A DNA stretch of 64,000 nt from Acidovorax radicis (GCF_020510705.1 NZ_CP075184.1:2108001-2172000); one strand, 5' to 3'. Positions 9,322-18,643 are shown, counted from the first letter of the stretch. Notes: generated from the sequence alone by a model not told the origin. Made by a program: numbers and translations.

Positions 9322-9337
9322 CTGTATGAATATACAG
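9322..9337 (-). promoter_or_regulatory. LexA (SOS) box
   Basis: CTGTATGAATATACAG, a full match to CTGT-N8-ACAG with an AT-rich centre, 26 bp upstream of the 102-aa gene on the minus strand, where it would overlap the promoter. Confidence 0.8.
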
Positions 9338-9750
9338 CTTTCTTCGGAAAAGTACATGTCAGAAAGAACCTTCGGGAAGTGTTTTTGGGAGCCTGGTTCT
9401 GCTGTTCGATTGTTTTCTATGCTGGAACAGTAGTTTGCGACTGGGGGGGGCCAGGCTGCCGCAGCGGCTCGTACCGGTAGATTCCTCAGGGCGAATTCAG
9501 CGCCATCTAACTGAATGAGTTGCGGGACTTCGCATGGTGGTGGCACCTCGCGCGGTGCGGGTGCTGCTGCCACGGGGGTGTTCTTCCCACACTGTTAACC
9601 AAGCAAACGGGGCTCCCATCGGGAGCCTTGTTTGTTGGCGGGATACATGCGTGCAAGCAGCTGTAAATCTCTGTGATTCCTGAGCATTAAGCGCTGATAT
9701 CGGACGGGAAGGATGCTCCAATCGGGCTCCATTTTTGCTCAGTCCATTCT
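9338..9750. other. divergent intergenic region
   Basis: About 410 bp between the SOS gene and the nuclease. Apart from the terminator-like hairpin at 9604-9636, no gene is recognised; the right part should hold the nuclease promoter. Confidence 0.4.
9604..9636 (+). terminator. rho-independent terminator
   Basis: GGCTCCC-ATC-GGGAGCC stem extended by CAAAC/GTTTG and followed by TTGTTTGTT. It works in the plus direction but no plus-strand gene ends before it, so the gene it served is either unrecognised or lost. Confidence 0.6.
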
Positions 9751-10551
9751 GTGAACCGTATGTTTTCCTGGCCGCGCCGTCTGCGCATTGCCACCGCACT
9801 GGTCCTGTCTCTGGCCAGTGTCAGTCCGAATCTCTCCTGGGCCCGCTCGCCACAGTTCGACAGTGCAGCCCTCCTCACACCGCAGCCGACCAGCTTTGCG
9901 CAGTGCCCTCAGTTCTTTGCCAATGGGACGCCGCCTGCCATCACACCCCGACGTCAGCTTCGCGAGCTTTGCTATGAAGCCTTTGCGGTGCTGCACAGTG
10001 GGACGACCCGAACGCCGGTGTTTGTGGCCCAGCGACTGAACCGCCAGAGCGTTGAAGATGCCGATGAAAAGCGCGCCAAACGGTTCTTCGCCGATGCGCG
10101 TCTCCCTAGTGGCGAGCGAGCTGAACTGGAGGACTACAAGAACTCTGGGTACAGCCGCGGGCACATGGCGCCCGCAGGTGATATGCCCACACCCACTGCC
10201 ATGGCGCAAAGCTTCAGCCTGGCCAACATGGTTCCACAGGTCGCACAGCACAACGGGGGCGCCTGGAACAAGATCGAGCAGGACACCCGGCGCTATGCGC
10301 GAAGGGCCAAAGGAGATGTGTTGGTGATCACCGGACCGGTGTTCACGGACAGTGGGCCGCGCATTGGCGCCAATGGGGTGAAGGTGCCCACCTATCTGTA
10401 CAAACTGGTCTATGACGCGACGGACAAGCGGGCCTGGGCGCATTGGCAGGAGAACCGGGAGGGTGAGACGGTGGGTCGGCCGATCAGCTACCAGGAGTTG
10501 GTGAAGCGAACGGGGGTTGAGTTTTTGCCAAAGAGTGCACTGCAGCATTGA
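9751..10551 (+). CDS. secreted NUC1-type DNA/RNA endonuclease
   Basis: A 266-aa non-specific nuclease of the Serratia NucA/EndoG fold. Residues 1-31 are a signal peptide (Arg pair, hydrophobic core, cleavage near SWA-RS). The catalytic motif is SRGHMAPAGD around His138, the RGH of the family's DRGH; the metal-binding Asn lies in the stretch SLANMVPQVAQHN at 156-168. Role: extracellular or periplasmic nucleic-acid degradation. It appears monocistronic, followed by HU. Confidence 0.9.
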   Translation: MNRMFSWPRRLRIATALVLSLASVSPNLSWARSPQFDSAALLTPQPTSFAQCPQFFANGTPPAITPRRQLRELCYEAFAVLHSGTTRTPVFVAQRLNRQSVEDADEKRAKRFFADARLPSGERAELEDYKNSGYSRGHMAPAGDMPTPTAMAQSFSLANMVPQVAQHNGGAWNKIEQDTRRYARRAKGDVLVITGPVFTDSGPRIGANGVKVPTYLYKLVYDATDKRAWAHWQENREGETVGRPISYQELVKRTGVEFLPKSALQH

Positions 10552-10623
10552 ACTTCGCAAGCCAGGTGTCAGCGGGGGCGTTATAAATTGGCTCTTTCAA
10601 CCTTTTTTGCATTGTGAGCATCC

Positions 10624-10935
10624 ATGAACCGTGCCGACCTCGTTGCCATCCTCGCCGCCAAGAATGATCTGTCCAAGGTCTCAGCCAATGCCGTACTGGA
10701 CACCCTGATCGACACCATCCAGACCGCCGTGAAGAAGGGCGATGCCGTTCAACTGGTAGGCTTTGGGACCTTCAAGTCCGCCAAGCGTGCGGCGCGTGCG
10801 GGCAAGAACCCATCGACCGGTGCTGCGTTGAAGATCCCTGCGAGCACGGTGCCGAAGTTTGTGGCGGGTGCGAAGTTCAAGGCGGTGGTGGATCCCAAGG
10901 CTGCGAAGCGCAAGGCGGACAAGGCTGGGAAGTAA
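10624..10935 (+). CDS. HU-family DNA-binding protein
   Basis: 103 aa. The whole HU/IHF fold is present: N-terminal helices, the GFGTFK strand, the arm region with PSTG (residues about 60-64), and a C-terminal Lys/Ala-rich tail (AAKRKADKAGK) of the kind some Betaproteobacterial HU proteins carry. Role: nucleoid compaction and DNA bending. It has its own promoter region (TATAAAT near 10582) and a strong terminator. Confidence 0.92.
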   Translation: MNRADLVAILAAKNDLSKVSANAVLDTLIDTIQTAVKKGDAVQLVGFGTFKSAKRAARAGKNPSTGAALKIPASTVPKFVAGAKFKAVVDPKAAKRKADKAGK

Positions 10936-10963
10936 GTAAGGCGCTGTCGGCCAAAGCCAGAAC

Positions 10964-11003
10964 AAAACCGCCACGGGTCTGGTGTGTCCTAGGCGGTTTT
11001 TTT
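10964..11003 (+). terminator. terminator of the HU gene
   Basis: AAAACCGCC and GGCGGTTTT arms around an approximately 19-nt loop, ending in a run of seven T. Confidence 0.8.
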
Positions 11004-11092
11004 GTTTCACGCTGACTCCAGCACCGAACTTCGCTCGACTGAGATAGAACCAGATACAGCAGGTTTATCAATAACTTACGCGCGTCCATCAT

Positions 11093-11392
11093 ATGCCGCG
11101 CATTCTGAAACCTGACCCGGCTTCCATCCGCTTGGCCCCCATGTCGCTCTTGGAAAGCCCAGTGCGCAGGAACGCTATCAGGACGTCATTGACCGCTGCA
11201 TCATTCCGTTGCTGGGCCGCAAGAAGGTGCAGGACGTGAAGCGGCCCGACACTGCCGGGCTGATGCAACGGCTGGCCTACAAGCCGACAGAAGCGAACAA
11301 GGCTTTCGACATACTGCGCAAGATGTTCAACTTGGCGGAAGTGTGGGGCTACCCTCCCGGCGGCAGGAACCCGTGCCGTCACGTCCCGATGT
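11093..11392 (+). pseudogene. truncated tyrosine recombinase (ICE integrase fossil)
   Basis: An integrase-like start (MPRILKPDPASIRL at 11093) shifts frame near 11146 into a stretch typical of phage/ICE integrase core-binding domains: ALGKPSAQERYQDVIDRC, then LGRKKVQDVKRPDTAGLMQR and RKMFNLAEVWGY, ending NPCRHVP at about 11392. The whole catalytic domain (R-H-R-Y) is missing and the sequence continues into unrelated DNA. This marks the left edge of the element and shows it cannot excise with its own integrase. Confidence 0.8.
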
Positions 11393-11783
11393 GCGCGTTA
11401 AGCGGCCGATTGTCGTCTCACTGGTACGACAATTCAGATGAAGAAATTCTTCCCTTCATGAACATCTGAGCGTCCCGACGTCGGGCTCGCGGGCTGCGCC
11501 CCGCGGTTCTTGCCGAATCGCGGTCATTCGGCTTTGATCCCTGAGGCCTCCGGCCCGTGAGGGCCTGCGCGCTCTGTTTGCCCAAAAACCGAACCTGTGC
11601 TGTGGGCGGGTGTGGGCGGTCTTGCTGTTCCCTTCATCGTGCCACGGCGTTCACGCCGTCAAGGGCGGCGCGCGCATGAGCGCGCTTGCGTCCTGGCGGC
11701 CGTCTTTGACCCCTGACTGCTTGCGCTGCGCCGTGCCCCGGAAGGGGTGGGCAATTTCGCCCGGCAACTTTCAGGAGTTCACC
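11393..11783. other. junction and GC-rich leader
   Basis: It starts at the integrase break with an inverted repeat ATTGTCGT / ACGACAAT at 11409-11433, then about 300 bp of GC-rich untranslated sequence before the DUF2958 gene. No gene is recognised. Confidence 0.45.
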
Positions 11784-12134
11784 ATGAACAACGTACTCAT
11801 CACTGTCAAGCAGCGTATCGTGTTGCTGACCAACGGCCGCGAATCGCTGGAGAACCCGGACTTCGATCCGGTTCCGGTGGTCAAGCTGTTTACGCCGGAC
11901 GCCGGCGTGACCTGGCTGCTGACCGAGATTGATCCCGATGACCACGACCACGCCTTTGGTCTTTGCGATCTTGGCCTGGGGACGCCCGAGCTGGGTTGGG
12001 TCAGCCTGCAGGAGCTGGGGGCCGTGCGCGGACGGCTCGGGTTGCCGGTCGAGCGCGATCTGCACTTTCGCGCGGAGAAGCGGTTGAGCGCCTATGCGCG
12101 TGATGCGCGGCATGCAGGGCGGATCGTCGAATGA
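11784..12134 (+). CDS. DUF2958 protein, ICE accessory
   Basis: 116 aa, from ATG with CAGGAG upstream. It matches the DUF2958 pattern: PVVKLFTPDAG at the N-terminal third, LGTPELGWVSLQEL in the middle and DLHF plus a C-terminal helix. Function unknown; the family accompanies DUF932/ParB genes in proteobacterial ICEs. A diverged second copy lies at 31464. The frame upstream of the ATG is open but looks non-coding. Confidence 0.85.
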   Translation: MNNVLITVKQRIVLLTNGRESLENPDFDPVPVVKLFTPDAGVTWLLTEIDPDDHDHAFGLCDLGLGTPELGWVSLQELGAVRGRLGLPVERDLHFRAEKRLSAYARDARHAGRIVE

Positions 12135-12164
12135 TCCCGGACGGGGCATCGCAAGACGCCCCGT

Positions 12165-12749
12165 TCAAGGTCTCTGCAGACCCGGCAGGCAGTCGGCGAA
12201 TGCCGGTTGGAACTTGCTCACCGGCTTGGTCACGGCCTCGTCGCCGATGAGGACTGCCATCGTCATGCCAGTCATGGTCGACAGACCGTTCGGGTTGGGC
12301 AGTACCTGCAGCGCAAGATCGACCGGGAAGCCGTCGGCACTGCGCCGCAGCGGATGAATGCCGTCATGCACGAACGAGTTCATGCCGTGCCAGGTCATTT
12401 CCTTGAAGTGCGAAAGCAATTGGTGTGCGGCTGCCGGTGCACCTTGCCTAACCCGCTTACCGATCTGTTCGATCATTTCGCTCGCGCCAGGCAGGCTCAA
12501 TGGCGCCAGCGGTTTGTCGATCGCTGTGTCACTGGCCGCATAGAGCAGCCACATCGCCCGCGTCAGGGCCTCGAACTGCAGACGCATGAGGCCGACGGCG
12601 GACCTGGGTAGTCGCAGCGCCGTCAATGCTCGCATTGCCACTGCATGTTCCATAGGGACCAGGCACTTGGCAAGAGCTGACTCGCCACGGGGCGATCCAT
12701 CGAACTCGGCATCGCTCAGCAGTTCATTCCAGCCGTTTGTGCAAGGCAT
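12165..12749 (-). CDS. ICE-associated helical protein (DUF6988-like)
   Basis: 194 aa from ATG 12749; an upstream ATG at 12845 would add 32 residues of poor composition. Features: an N-terminal DGSPRGES segment, MEHAVAMRALTALRLPRSAV, and LMRLQFEALTRAMWLLYAA, a helix-rich motif I associate with the DUF6988-type proteins of ICEs. Function unknown. It is convergent with DUF2958 and divergent from DUF932. Confidence 0.65.
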   Translation of the reverse strand: MPCTNGWNELLSDAEFDGSPRGESALAKCLVPMEHAVAMRALTALRLPRSAVGLMRLQFEALTRAMWLLYAASDTAIDKPLAPLSLPGASEMIEQIGKRVRQGAPAAAHQLLSHFKEMTWHGMNSFVHDGIHPLRRSADGFPVDLALQVLPNPNGLSTMTGMTMAVLIGDEAVTKPVSKFQPAFADCLPGLQRP

Positions 12750-12800
12750 TGGAGCGGGTGGAGCATGTGTTCCAAAACGATCATCGTTGTTGATGATGCT

Positions 12801-12816
12801 TCCCTCTATAGAGGGA
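12801..12816. promoter_or_regulatory. 16-bp perfect palindrome, possible operator
   Basis: TCCCTCTATAGAGGGA, upstream of the minus-strand DUF6988-like gene and on the DUF932 side. A perfect 16-mer palindrome with an AT centre inside GC-rich DNA is a plausible operator, for example for the element's XRE regulator; no direct evidence. Confidence 0.45.
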
Positions 12817-13330
12817 TCGTAGGACAGTCGTGCGTTCCCGGCCAAGAAGCATGGCCGGTCGCGCTCTCGTGCTGGCGCATCGAGCCACCTTCGGCGTCTC
12901 GCCCCTGACGGGCTTCCATCGTCCCCTCGCTCCGCTCGGCTGACGCCTCCGGCCCGGCCTCCAGCTTCGGGCCTGCGCGCTTCGCTTGCCTTGCGGTCGG
13001 CGTGTGGAAAGGCAGCTGCCTTGTCCAGCCGTCTTCCCTGACTCCATCACCTTGTCCGCGACTGTAGCCCGCGGCCTGGTGCGGTCAAGGCGCGCAGGGC
13101 CGTGTCCTCGGCTGCGCCTGCGGGCCGCACCCACCCTGCGCTTGTCTCCTTGACGGCACCCGGCCGCGCGCTCCTGACCGTCGCGGGCGATGAACTCAGG
13201 AAAGACGGTGGTAACGAGGCCAACCGGGTCCCTCGTGCCGACCGCACCGAACAGCCACAAAGGCTGGGCTCCGAATCTAGGAATCCGGTGTGCGGTTTCT
13301 TCAACAGCCTTCTTTGTCAGGAGAAAGATC
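12817..13330. other. long GC-rich leader of the DUF932-ParB operon
   Basis: About 510 bp without a credible gene. It contains TGCGCGCTTCGCTTGCC (around 12975), repeated almost exactly in the leader downstream of DUF736 (around 30842). Untranslated, perhaps structured RNA or regulatory DNA. Confidence 0.4.
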
Positions 13331-14158
13331 ATGCAACTCGCATCCCGCTTCGCTTCCAGCTCCCCGGTGCTGCGTTCGGAACATCCCTTGTCGGATGACC
13401 AAATCCGAACGGTGGTGCCGTCCATCTTCGCGGACGCCCCGCACGAAAGCCGCTCCGAGCGGTACAGCTACATCCCCACTGCTGCGGTGCTGACCGAGCT
13501 TCGCAAAGAGGGTTTCCAGCCCTTCATGGTGGGCCAGACCCGCGTGCGCGCCGAAGACCGCCGCGACTTCACCAAGCACATGATCCGGCTGCGCCACGCT
13601 AACCAGATCAACGCCCGCGAGGCCAACGAAATCATCCTGCTGAACTCCCACGACGGAACGAGCAGCTATCAATTACTGGCGGGCATGTTCCGCTTCGTTT
13701 GCCAAAACGGCCTTGTCTGCGGCAACACTGTGGCCGATGTGCGCGTGCCCCACAAGGGCGACGTGACCGGGCATGTCATCGAAGGCGCCTATCAGGTGCT
13801 GGACGGCTTCGAGCGTGCGCAGGAATCACGCGAATCCATGCAGGCCATCACCTTGGACGGCGGGGAATCGGAAGTGTTCGCCCGCGCCGCGCTGGCTCTC
13901 AAGTATGACGACCCCGACAAGCCCGCGCCCATCACGGAATCGCAAATCCTGATGCCGCGCCGCTTCGATGACCGCCGCCCCGACCTGTGGAGCGTGTTCA
14001 ACCGCACGCAGGAGAACTTGACCAAGGGCGGATTGGCTGGCCGTGCCGCCAACGGCCGCAGGCAACAGACCCGCCCCGTGCAGGGCATTGATTCCGACAT
14101 TCGCCTGAACCGCGCCCTGTGGCTGCTGGCCGATGGCATGCGCGCCCTCAAGGCCTGA
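13331..14158 (+). CDS. DUF932 protein (phage/plasmid-like, ICE)
   Basis: 275 aa starting MQLASRF behind AGGAGAAAG; the open frame extends back to 13190 but that part is not protein-like. The DUF932 core is clear: VGQTRVRAEDRRDFTKHMIRL, NSHDGTSSYQLLAGMFRFVC and CQNGLVCG. The family is widespread on plasmids and ICEs with unknown biochemical role. It forms an operon with the ParB-like gene. Confidence 0.9.
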   Translation: MQLASRFASSSPVLRSEHPLSDDQIRTVVPSIFADAPHESRSERYSYIPTAAVLTELRKEGFQPFMVGQTRVRAEDRRDFTKHMIRLRHANQINAREANEIILLNSHDGTSSYQLLAGMFRFVCQNGLVCGNTVADVRVPHKGDVTGHVIEGAYQVLDGFERAQESRESMQAITLDGGESEVFARAALALKYDDPDKPAPITESQILMPRRFDDRRPDLWSVFNRTQENLTKGGLAGRAANGRRQQTRPVQGIDSDIRLNRALWLLADGMRALKA

Positions 14159-14232
14159 ACCTTTCTGACGCTTTTCCCGCCGGAGGGGCGGTTCCCCTCC
14201 ATTCCCTTGTTTCACTCGATTGGAGATTCTCC

Positions 14233-16284
14233 ATGAACGCCGTTACCACTACCGAAGCCCGTACCGTCAGCACCGCAGCCAGCAGCGCCGCCAACGCGCT
14301 GCAAGCCGCCGACCCGAGCAAGCACATGATTCTGGTTCCGCTGTCGCGGCTGGTGCTGCGCCCCGCAGGCCGCAATGTGCGCAAGACCGTCCCGCGCATG
14401 TCCATCCCTGAGCTGGCCGCGAGCATTCAGCGCGTGGGCCTGCTACAAAACCTGATCGTGATTCCCGCCAGCGATGGCGAGCATTACGAGGTGGTGGGGG
14501 GTGGCCGTCGCCTCGCCGCCCTCAAGCTGCTGGCGAGGAAACACCGCATCGCCAAGGATTGGCAAGTGCCTTGCCTGCAGGTGGCCGATGGCACGGCCCG
14601 CACGGCCAGCCTTACCGAGAACGTACAGCGCGAATCCATGCACCCCGCAGACCAGTTTGAAGCCTTCGCGGCGCTGGTGGCCGAGGGCCGGCCCATCGAG
14701 GACATTGCGGCGGATTTCTCCGTCACGCCGCTGGTGGTGCAGCGCCGTTTGAAGCTGGCGAACGTCTCGCCGCGCCTGATGGCGGACTACCGGGCCGACG
14801 CAGTGAGCCTTGACCAACTGATGGCCCTTTCCATCACCGACGACCACGCCGCGCAGGAAAGCACGTTCTACGATGCCCCGCAGTGGCAGCGCCAACCGTC
14901 CGCGCTGCGCGAACGCCTGACCGAGCGCGAGATTGATGCCTACCGCCATCCGCTGGTGCGCTTTGTCGGGCTGGACGCCTACGAGGCCGCAGGCGGCGGC
15001 ATCCGCCGCGATCTGTTCGCGGAGGGCGATGCAGGCGTGTACCTGACCGACGCCGCGCTGCTGGAACGACAGGCGCAAGACAAGCTGGCAGGCATCGCCG
15101 CCGAAGTGAAGGCCGAGGGCTGGGCTTGGGTGGATGCCACGCCGGGCATGACCCATGCCGACCTGCACGCCTTCCAGCGTGCGCCGAGGGAGCGCCGCGA
15201 GCCGAGCAATCGCGAAGCACAGCGCATCGAGAAGCTGCAAGCCAAGATGCAGGAGGTAGCCGAAGCCATTGACGCCGCGACGGATGCCGACGACGAGGAC
15301 AAGGCCGACGCGCTGCAAGAGGAAGGCGAGCGGCTGGGCGAGCAGTTGCAGGCACTGGAAGATGGCTTGCAGGGATACGGCGCGAACGTGAAGGCCGCAG
15401 CCGGTGCCATTGTGACCATCGACCGCAACGGCGAGGCCGTGATTCATCGGGGGCTGCTGCGCGAGGCTGAGGCCAAGGCACTGCGCACGCTCGAAAAGCT
15501 GCGCCAAGGCTTCAGCGACCCGGATGCCACGAGCGATGACGAAGGCGAGGAAGACGAGCAGCCCAAGGCCGCAGCGATTTCCGACCGGCTAGCCCAGCGG
15601 CTGAGCGCCCATCGCACCGCCGCGCTGCAAATCGAAGTCGCGCGGCATCCGCAAGTGGCGCTGGCTGCGCTGGTGCATGGCATGGTGCAGACCGTCTTGC
15701 AGGGCCGCCACTACGGCCACGATCTACCGTTGGGCGTGCGCCTGACGGTGCAAGACCGGCTGGAAGGCATGGCCCCGGACTGGCCCGATTCACCCGCCTC
15801 CGTGGCTCTGCACGAACTGCAAGAAGCCTGGGGCGGCAAGCTGCCCGAGGACAGAGCCGAACTGTTCGCCGCGCTGCTGGCGATGGAGCAAGGCGAGCTG
15901 GTCAAGCTGTTGGCCGTATGCGTGGCGGGGGCTGTGGACGTGTTGACGCCGCGCGCCACGGCGCAGCAGCCGGGTGAAGAACTGGCGCAGGCCGTGGGCC
16001 TCGATATGGCCGCGTGGTGGCAGCCCACCGCCGAGGGGTATTTCAAGCACGTTCCGAAGGCGGGGGTTCTGCAAGCCGTGGGCGAATTTGCGCCCGAGAG
16101 CGTCAATCGGCTGGCGAAGCTCAAGAAGGCCGACATTGCCAGCGAAGCCGAGCGGTTGGTGGGCGGCACGGGCTGGATGCCTGCCATCTTCAAGACGGCA
16201 GACGCGCCGGAGGCAAACCCGCAGAACGGTGCGGAGGAAGTCGCCACCGAGGCGGATGAACCCGCTGAAGTGTTGGCCGCTTGA
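14233..16284 (+). CDS. ParB/Spo0J-like nuclease-fold protein
   Basis: 683 aa, far longer than chromosomal ParB (about 290). The N-terminal ParB/sulfiredoxin-fold domain carries GGGRRLAAL near residue 95 and TENVQRESMHP near 130; a helix-turn-helix follows (IEDIAADFSVTPLVVQRRLKLA). The rest is a long helical region with a Glu/Lys-rich coiled coil at about 320-430 and a C-terminal domain typical of ICE-borne ParB-like proteins. Role inferred: DNA binding in maintenance or replication of the excised element. Start at 14233 follows TGGAGATTCTCC. Confidence 0.88.
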   Translation: MNAVTTTEARTVSTAASSAANALQAADPSKHMILVPLSRLVLRPAGRNVRKTVPRMSIPELAASIQRVGLLQNLIVIPASDGEHYEVVGGGRRLAALKLLARKHRIAKDWQVPCLQVADGTARTASLTENVQRESMHPADQFEAFAALVAEGRPIEDIAADFSVTPLVVQRRLKLANVSPRLMADYRADAVSLDQLMALSITDDHAAQESTFYDAPQWQRQPSALRERLTEREIDAYRHPLVRFVGLDAYEAAGGGIRRDLFAEGDAGVYLTDAALLERQAQDKLAGIAAEVKAEGWAWVDATPGMTHADLHAFQRAPRERREPSNREAQRIEKLQAKMQEVAEAIDAATDADDEDKADALQEEGERLGEQLQALEDGLQGYGANVKAAAGAIVTIDRNGEAVIHRGLLREAEAKALRTLEKLRQGFSDPDATSDDEGEEDEQPKAAAISDRLAQRLSAHRTAALQIEVARHPQVALAALVHGMVQTVLQGRHYGHDLPLGVRLTVQDRLEGMAPDWPDSPASVALHELQEAWGGKLPEDRAELFAALLAMEQGELVKLLAVCVAGAVDVLTPRATAQQPGEELAQAVGLDMAAWWQPTAEGYFKHVPKAGVLQAVGEFAPESVNRLAKLKKADIASEAERLVGGTGWMPAIFKTADAPEANPQNGAEEVATEADEPAEVLAA

Positions 16285-16345
16285 CCCGCGCTGAAGGCAC
16301 GCGCCCCGGCCTCGACCGGGGCGCTTCGCTGTCAGGAGCAACCCC

Positions 16346-16555
16346 ATGACCCGCACTACCACCAGCCGACCGCGCATGGTGGCGATCTACTCCCCCGGCA
16401 CGGTACGCGCTCGCCGCTGGCACGGCGATGGCGACGTGCGCGGCTACCGCCCGCCCTCGGGCTGGACGGCCCGCGCCGACCTCACCGACATTCATCCCAT
16501 CACGGGCCGCGCCTTGGCGCATGCCGTGTGGTGGGTCATCGAGGCGAAGGAATAA
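16346..16555 (+). CDS. small ICE protein
   Basis: 69 aa, basic, with RARRWHGDGDVRGYRP and ending HPITGRALAHAVWWVIEAKE. It follows ParB after a GCCCCGG/CCGGGGC hairpin and is preceded by CAGGAG. I recognise it only as a small gene that recurs after ParB in this ICE type; function unknown. Confidence 0.65.
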   Translation: MTRTTTSRPRMVAIYSPGTVRARRWHGDGDVRGYRPPSGWTARADLTDIHPITGRALAHAVWWVIEAKE

Positions 16556-17367
16556 CCATCATCAGCATCGCGCCCAGCCCGTTCCGCCCTGGGCGCGGTG
16601 AACGCAAAAATCCGGGCGCGGCAGTGGCCGCGCCCGGCCCCAAAGCTCGATCAGAACGCCACCGCCCTCGCTGACGCTCAGGCGGCGGCGTTGAAGGCAT
16701 CGCTGTACCGCGCGATACCTTCTTTCATTGCCCCCATATACGACGAGTGCCATTAAAGTGAAGTTATACAGGGGCAATATCTGATGAGCAAAGAACATCG
16801 TCCGCATGGCAAGGCTCCTACCGCCTGCAAAAAAGAAGATGCCGACTGCGATGAGCCACTGCCGAAGATGAGTCTTCATTGATGTGAAATATGTGGTGAG
16901 TGATAAATCGCGGAAGCGCTAAATCATAGGTTTGTAACAAATTACGCAACATTTTTCCCCCCGGCGTTCGATCGAGTGGCGTCACAACATCTCCTGAAAA
17001 CACAATGACATAGTGCAGACATTCCCTGCACTGACTGGTCCCGTGAACCCAGCAACTGGCCCCCTCGGCATAGGGAGCAAGCCACCGCAAGCCGGGAAGG
17101 GGTGGTATTTATCCTGATGAGAAATGCGCAGCGGAGCTGTCCCAGACGGCAGTTTTCGGTCTGCAGCAACAGAATTTGAATGTACGAAATTTGCTGAACC
17201 CGTTTACAACCAGCAATTGAGCAGCCACACTAAAGCTGTCTGGCATCTCTAAGTTGCTGCCGCGTTACGTTTATGTCAATAAACAATACTCATTCCGTAT
17301 TTTCGTCGGACGGCTACAAGCGGGTCGCCCTCGGGCTTGCAGGAGGGGATATAGACGAGGGAAGAGC
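16556..17367. other. ICE break point and AT-richer spacer
   Basis: 16556-16720 holds a GC hairpin (CCGGGCGCGG/CCGCGCCCGG, 16612-16637) and a remnant whose reading LADAQAAALKASLYRAI resembles the start of the next ICE gene; it is cut at about 16720. From there composition drops. ATTGCCCC (16727-16734) and GGGGCAAT (16771-16778) form an inverted repeat at the break. No gene is seen up to the luxR start. Confidence 0.5.
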
Positions 17368-18081
17368 ATGCATACTTGGGCTGCAGATCTCATGTCGGCC
17401 ATCGATCCTAATAGCGGCGAGGCCGAAGTATTCGCTCGGATCGCGGCGGCGGCCCATGCGCTGGGCTTCGAACAATGCGCGTTTGGGATGCGCATACCGC
17501 TGCCAGTGACCAATCCCAAGTTCATGTTGCTCAACAACTATTCTCAGGAATGGCAGGAGCGTTACCACGATGCGGGCTATGTCCGTATCGACCCCACCGT
17601 GCTTCACGGTCGCACTAGCCAAGCCCCACTTGTTTGGAGCGATCAGGTTTTTGGATCAGCTCAGCAATTGTGGTCAGAAGCCCAATCGGTGGGGCTGCGC
17701 CACGGCTGGTGCCAGTCGAACCTCGACGTTTTCGGCGTGACAAGCATGCTCACTCTGTCGCGTTCGTGTGAGGCAATCACGGCGAGGGAGTTGGCAGGCA
17801 ACCAGATGAAGATGTGCTGGCTGGTCAGCATTGCCCACATGGCGCTGGGCCGCCTCATCAAGCCCAAGCTATACGGGGACAACGCCATTGAGCTGACCAG
17901 CCGGGAGACCGAGGTGCTCAAGTGGACTGCCGATGGCAAGACTGCCAGCGAGATTGGCGACATTCTGTCGATCAGCATTGACACGGTGAACTTCCACATC
18001 AAGAACGTGATCACCAAGATGAACACCCCTAACAAAGCCACCGCCGCGATCCGTGCTCTCGCGTTGGGGTTGCTGTCCTGA
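17368..18081 (+). CDS. luxR: LuxR-type acyl-homoserine-lactone receptor
   Basis: 237 aa from ATG 17368, the normal length for the family; an upstream TTG would add 38 unlikely residues. The autoinducer-binding domain shows the W...Y...D signature (EWQERYHDAGYVRIDP). The C-terminal GerE helix-turn-helix is at about 175-237 (LTSRETEVLKWTADGKTASE and DTVNFHIKNVITKM). Role: AHL-dependent transcription factor. It is followed on the same strand by an RsaM-like gene and luxI, so it probably controls that set. Confidence 0.93.
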   Translation: MHTWAADLMSAIDPNSGEAEVFARIAAAAHALGFEQCAFGMRIPLPVTNPKFMLLNNYSQEWQERYHDAGYVRIDPTVLHGRTSQAPLVWSDQVFGSAQQLWSEAQSVGLRHGWCQSNLDVFGVTSMLTLSRSCEAITARELAGNQMKMCWLVSIAHMALGRLIKPKLYGDNAIELTSRETEVLKWTADGKTASEIGDILSISIDTVNFHIKNVITKMNTPNKATAAIRALALGLLS

Positions 18082-18118
18082 TTCTGGGACGGTTTGAACG
18101 GCCACTATGTATCTTGAG

Positions 18119-18142
18119 ACTGCAAGGCGCTATTTTTGCAGT
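18119..18142. promoter_or_regulatory. inverted repeat between luxR and rsaM-like gene
   Basis: ACTGCAA and TTGCAGT arms, 10-bp spacer. It includes CTG...CAG like a lux box, but is 2 bp longer than the usual 20-bp element. It lies 17 bp upstream of the RsaM-like start. Candidate operator. Confidence 0.4.
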
Positions 18143-18158
18143 GCGCGGCTTGCCACGT

Positions 18159-18596
18159 ATGAACGATAGTTGTCACATGACGCGCAATGAAAGCTGCTTG
18201 GGGCCTGCATCGCTCCCAGAGACCAGCACTGACGGCTTTGTGCGGCTGTCTCTGGACGCCATACTTTGTGCTCACTTGGAGCACATGCTTTCCGGGCTGG
18301 AACATGACCAACAGGAGTCTGCGCGGTGTGGCACGCCCACGACCATCTGCGGCTTCAGCGAATGGGCCAGCAGCACAGCGCCCCGCGTAAGCCTCGGGTG
18401 GGACTGGCGCCTGTCGTGGGAGCAAGGTTTGGTAGGGCTGGTGCGCGTCGGGTCGCCTCGCAGCAACGTAATGCTGATTGACGCCCAGGGTTCCGACTAC
18501 GGCTGGGAGCGCAGTCTTGAACTACTAGGTACGGTGGTCGACGCCTTGCCTTGGCGCGTTGACACAAGACGGGCTCTGGCCCTTTGTACGTTGTAG
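18159..18596 (+). CDS. RsaM/TofM-like quorum-sensing regulator
   Basis: 145 aa from ATG 18159 (ATG 18177 also possible). The motifs CGFSEWASSTAPRVSLGWDW and VRVGSPRSNVMLID resemble the RsaM/TofM family (DUF4902 type) of Burkholderia, small negative regulators encoded between AHL receptor and synthase genes, as here. How these act is not settled: they lack a classical HTH. Assignment is by remembered motif pattern plus location. Confidence 0.6.
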   Translation: MNDSCHMTRNESCLGPASLPETSTDGFVRLSLDAILCAHLEHMLSGLEHDQQESARCGTPTTICGFSEWASSTAPRVSLGWDWRLSWEQGLVGLVRVGSPRSNVMLIDAQGSDYGWERSLELLGTVVDALPWRVDTRRALALCTL

Positions 18597-18643
18597 TCTC
18601 CTCCAGCATTTGGTAGTACCGCGATGACCTCTGCGGCGGTGCA

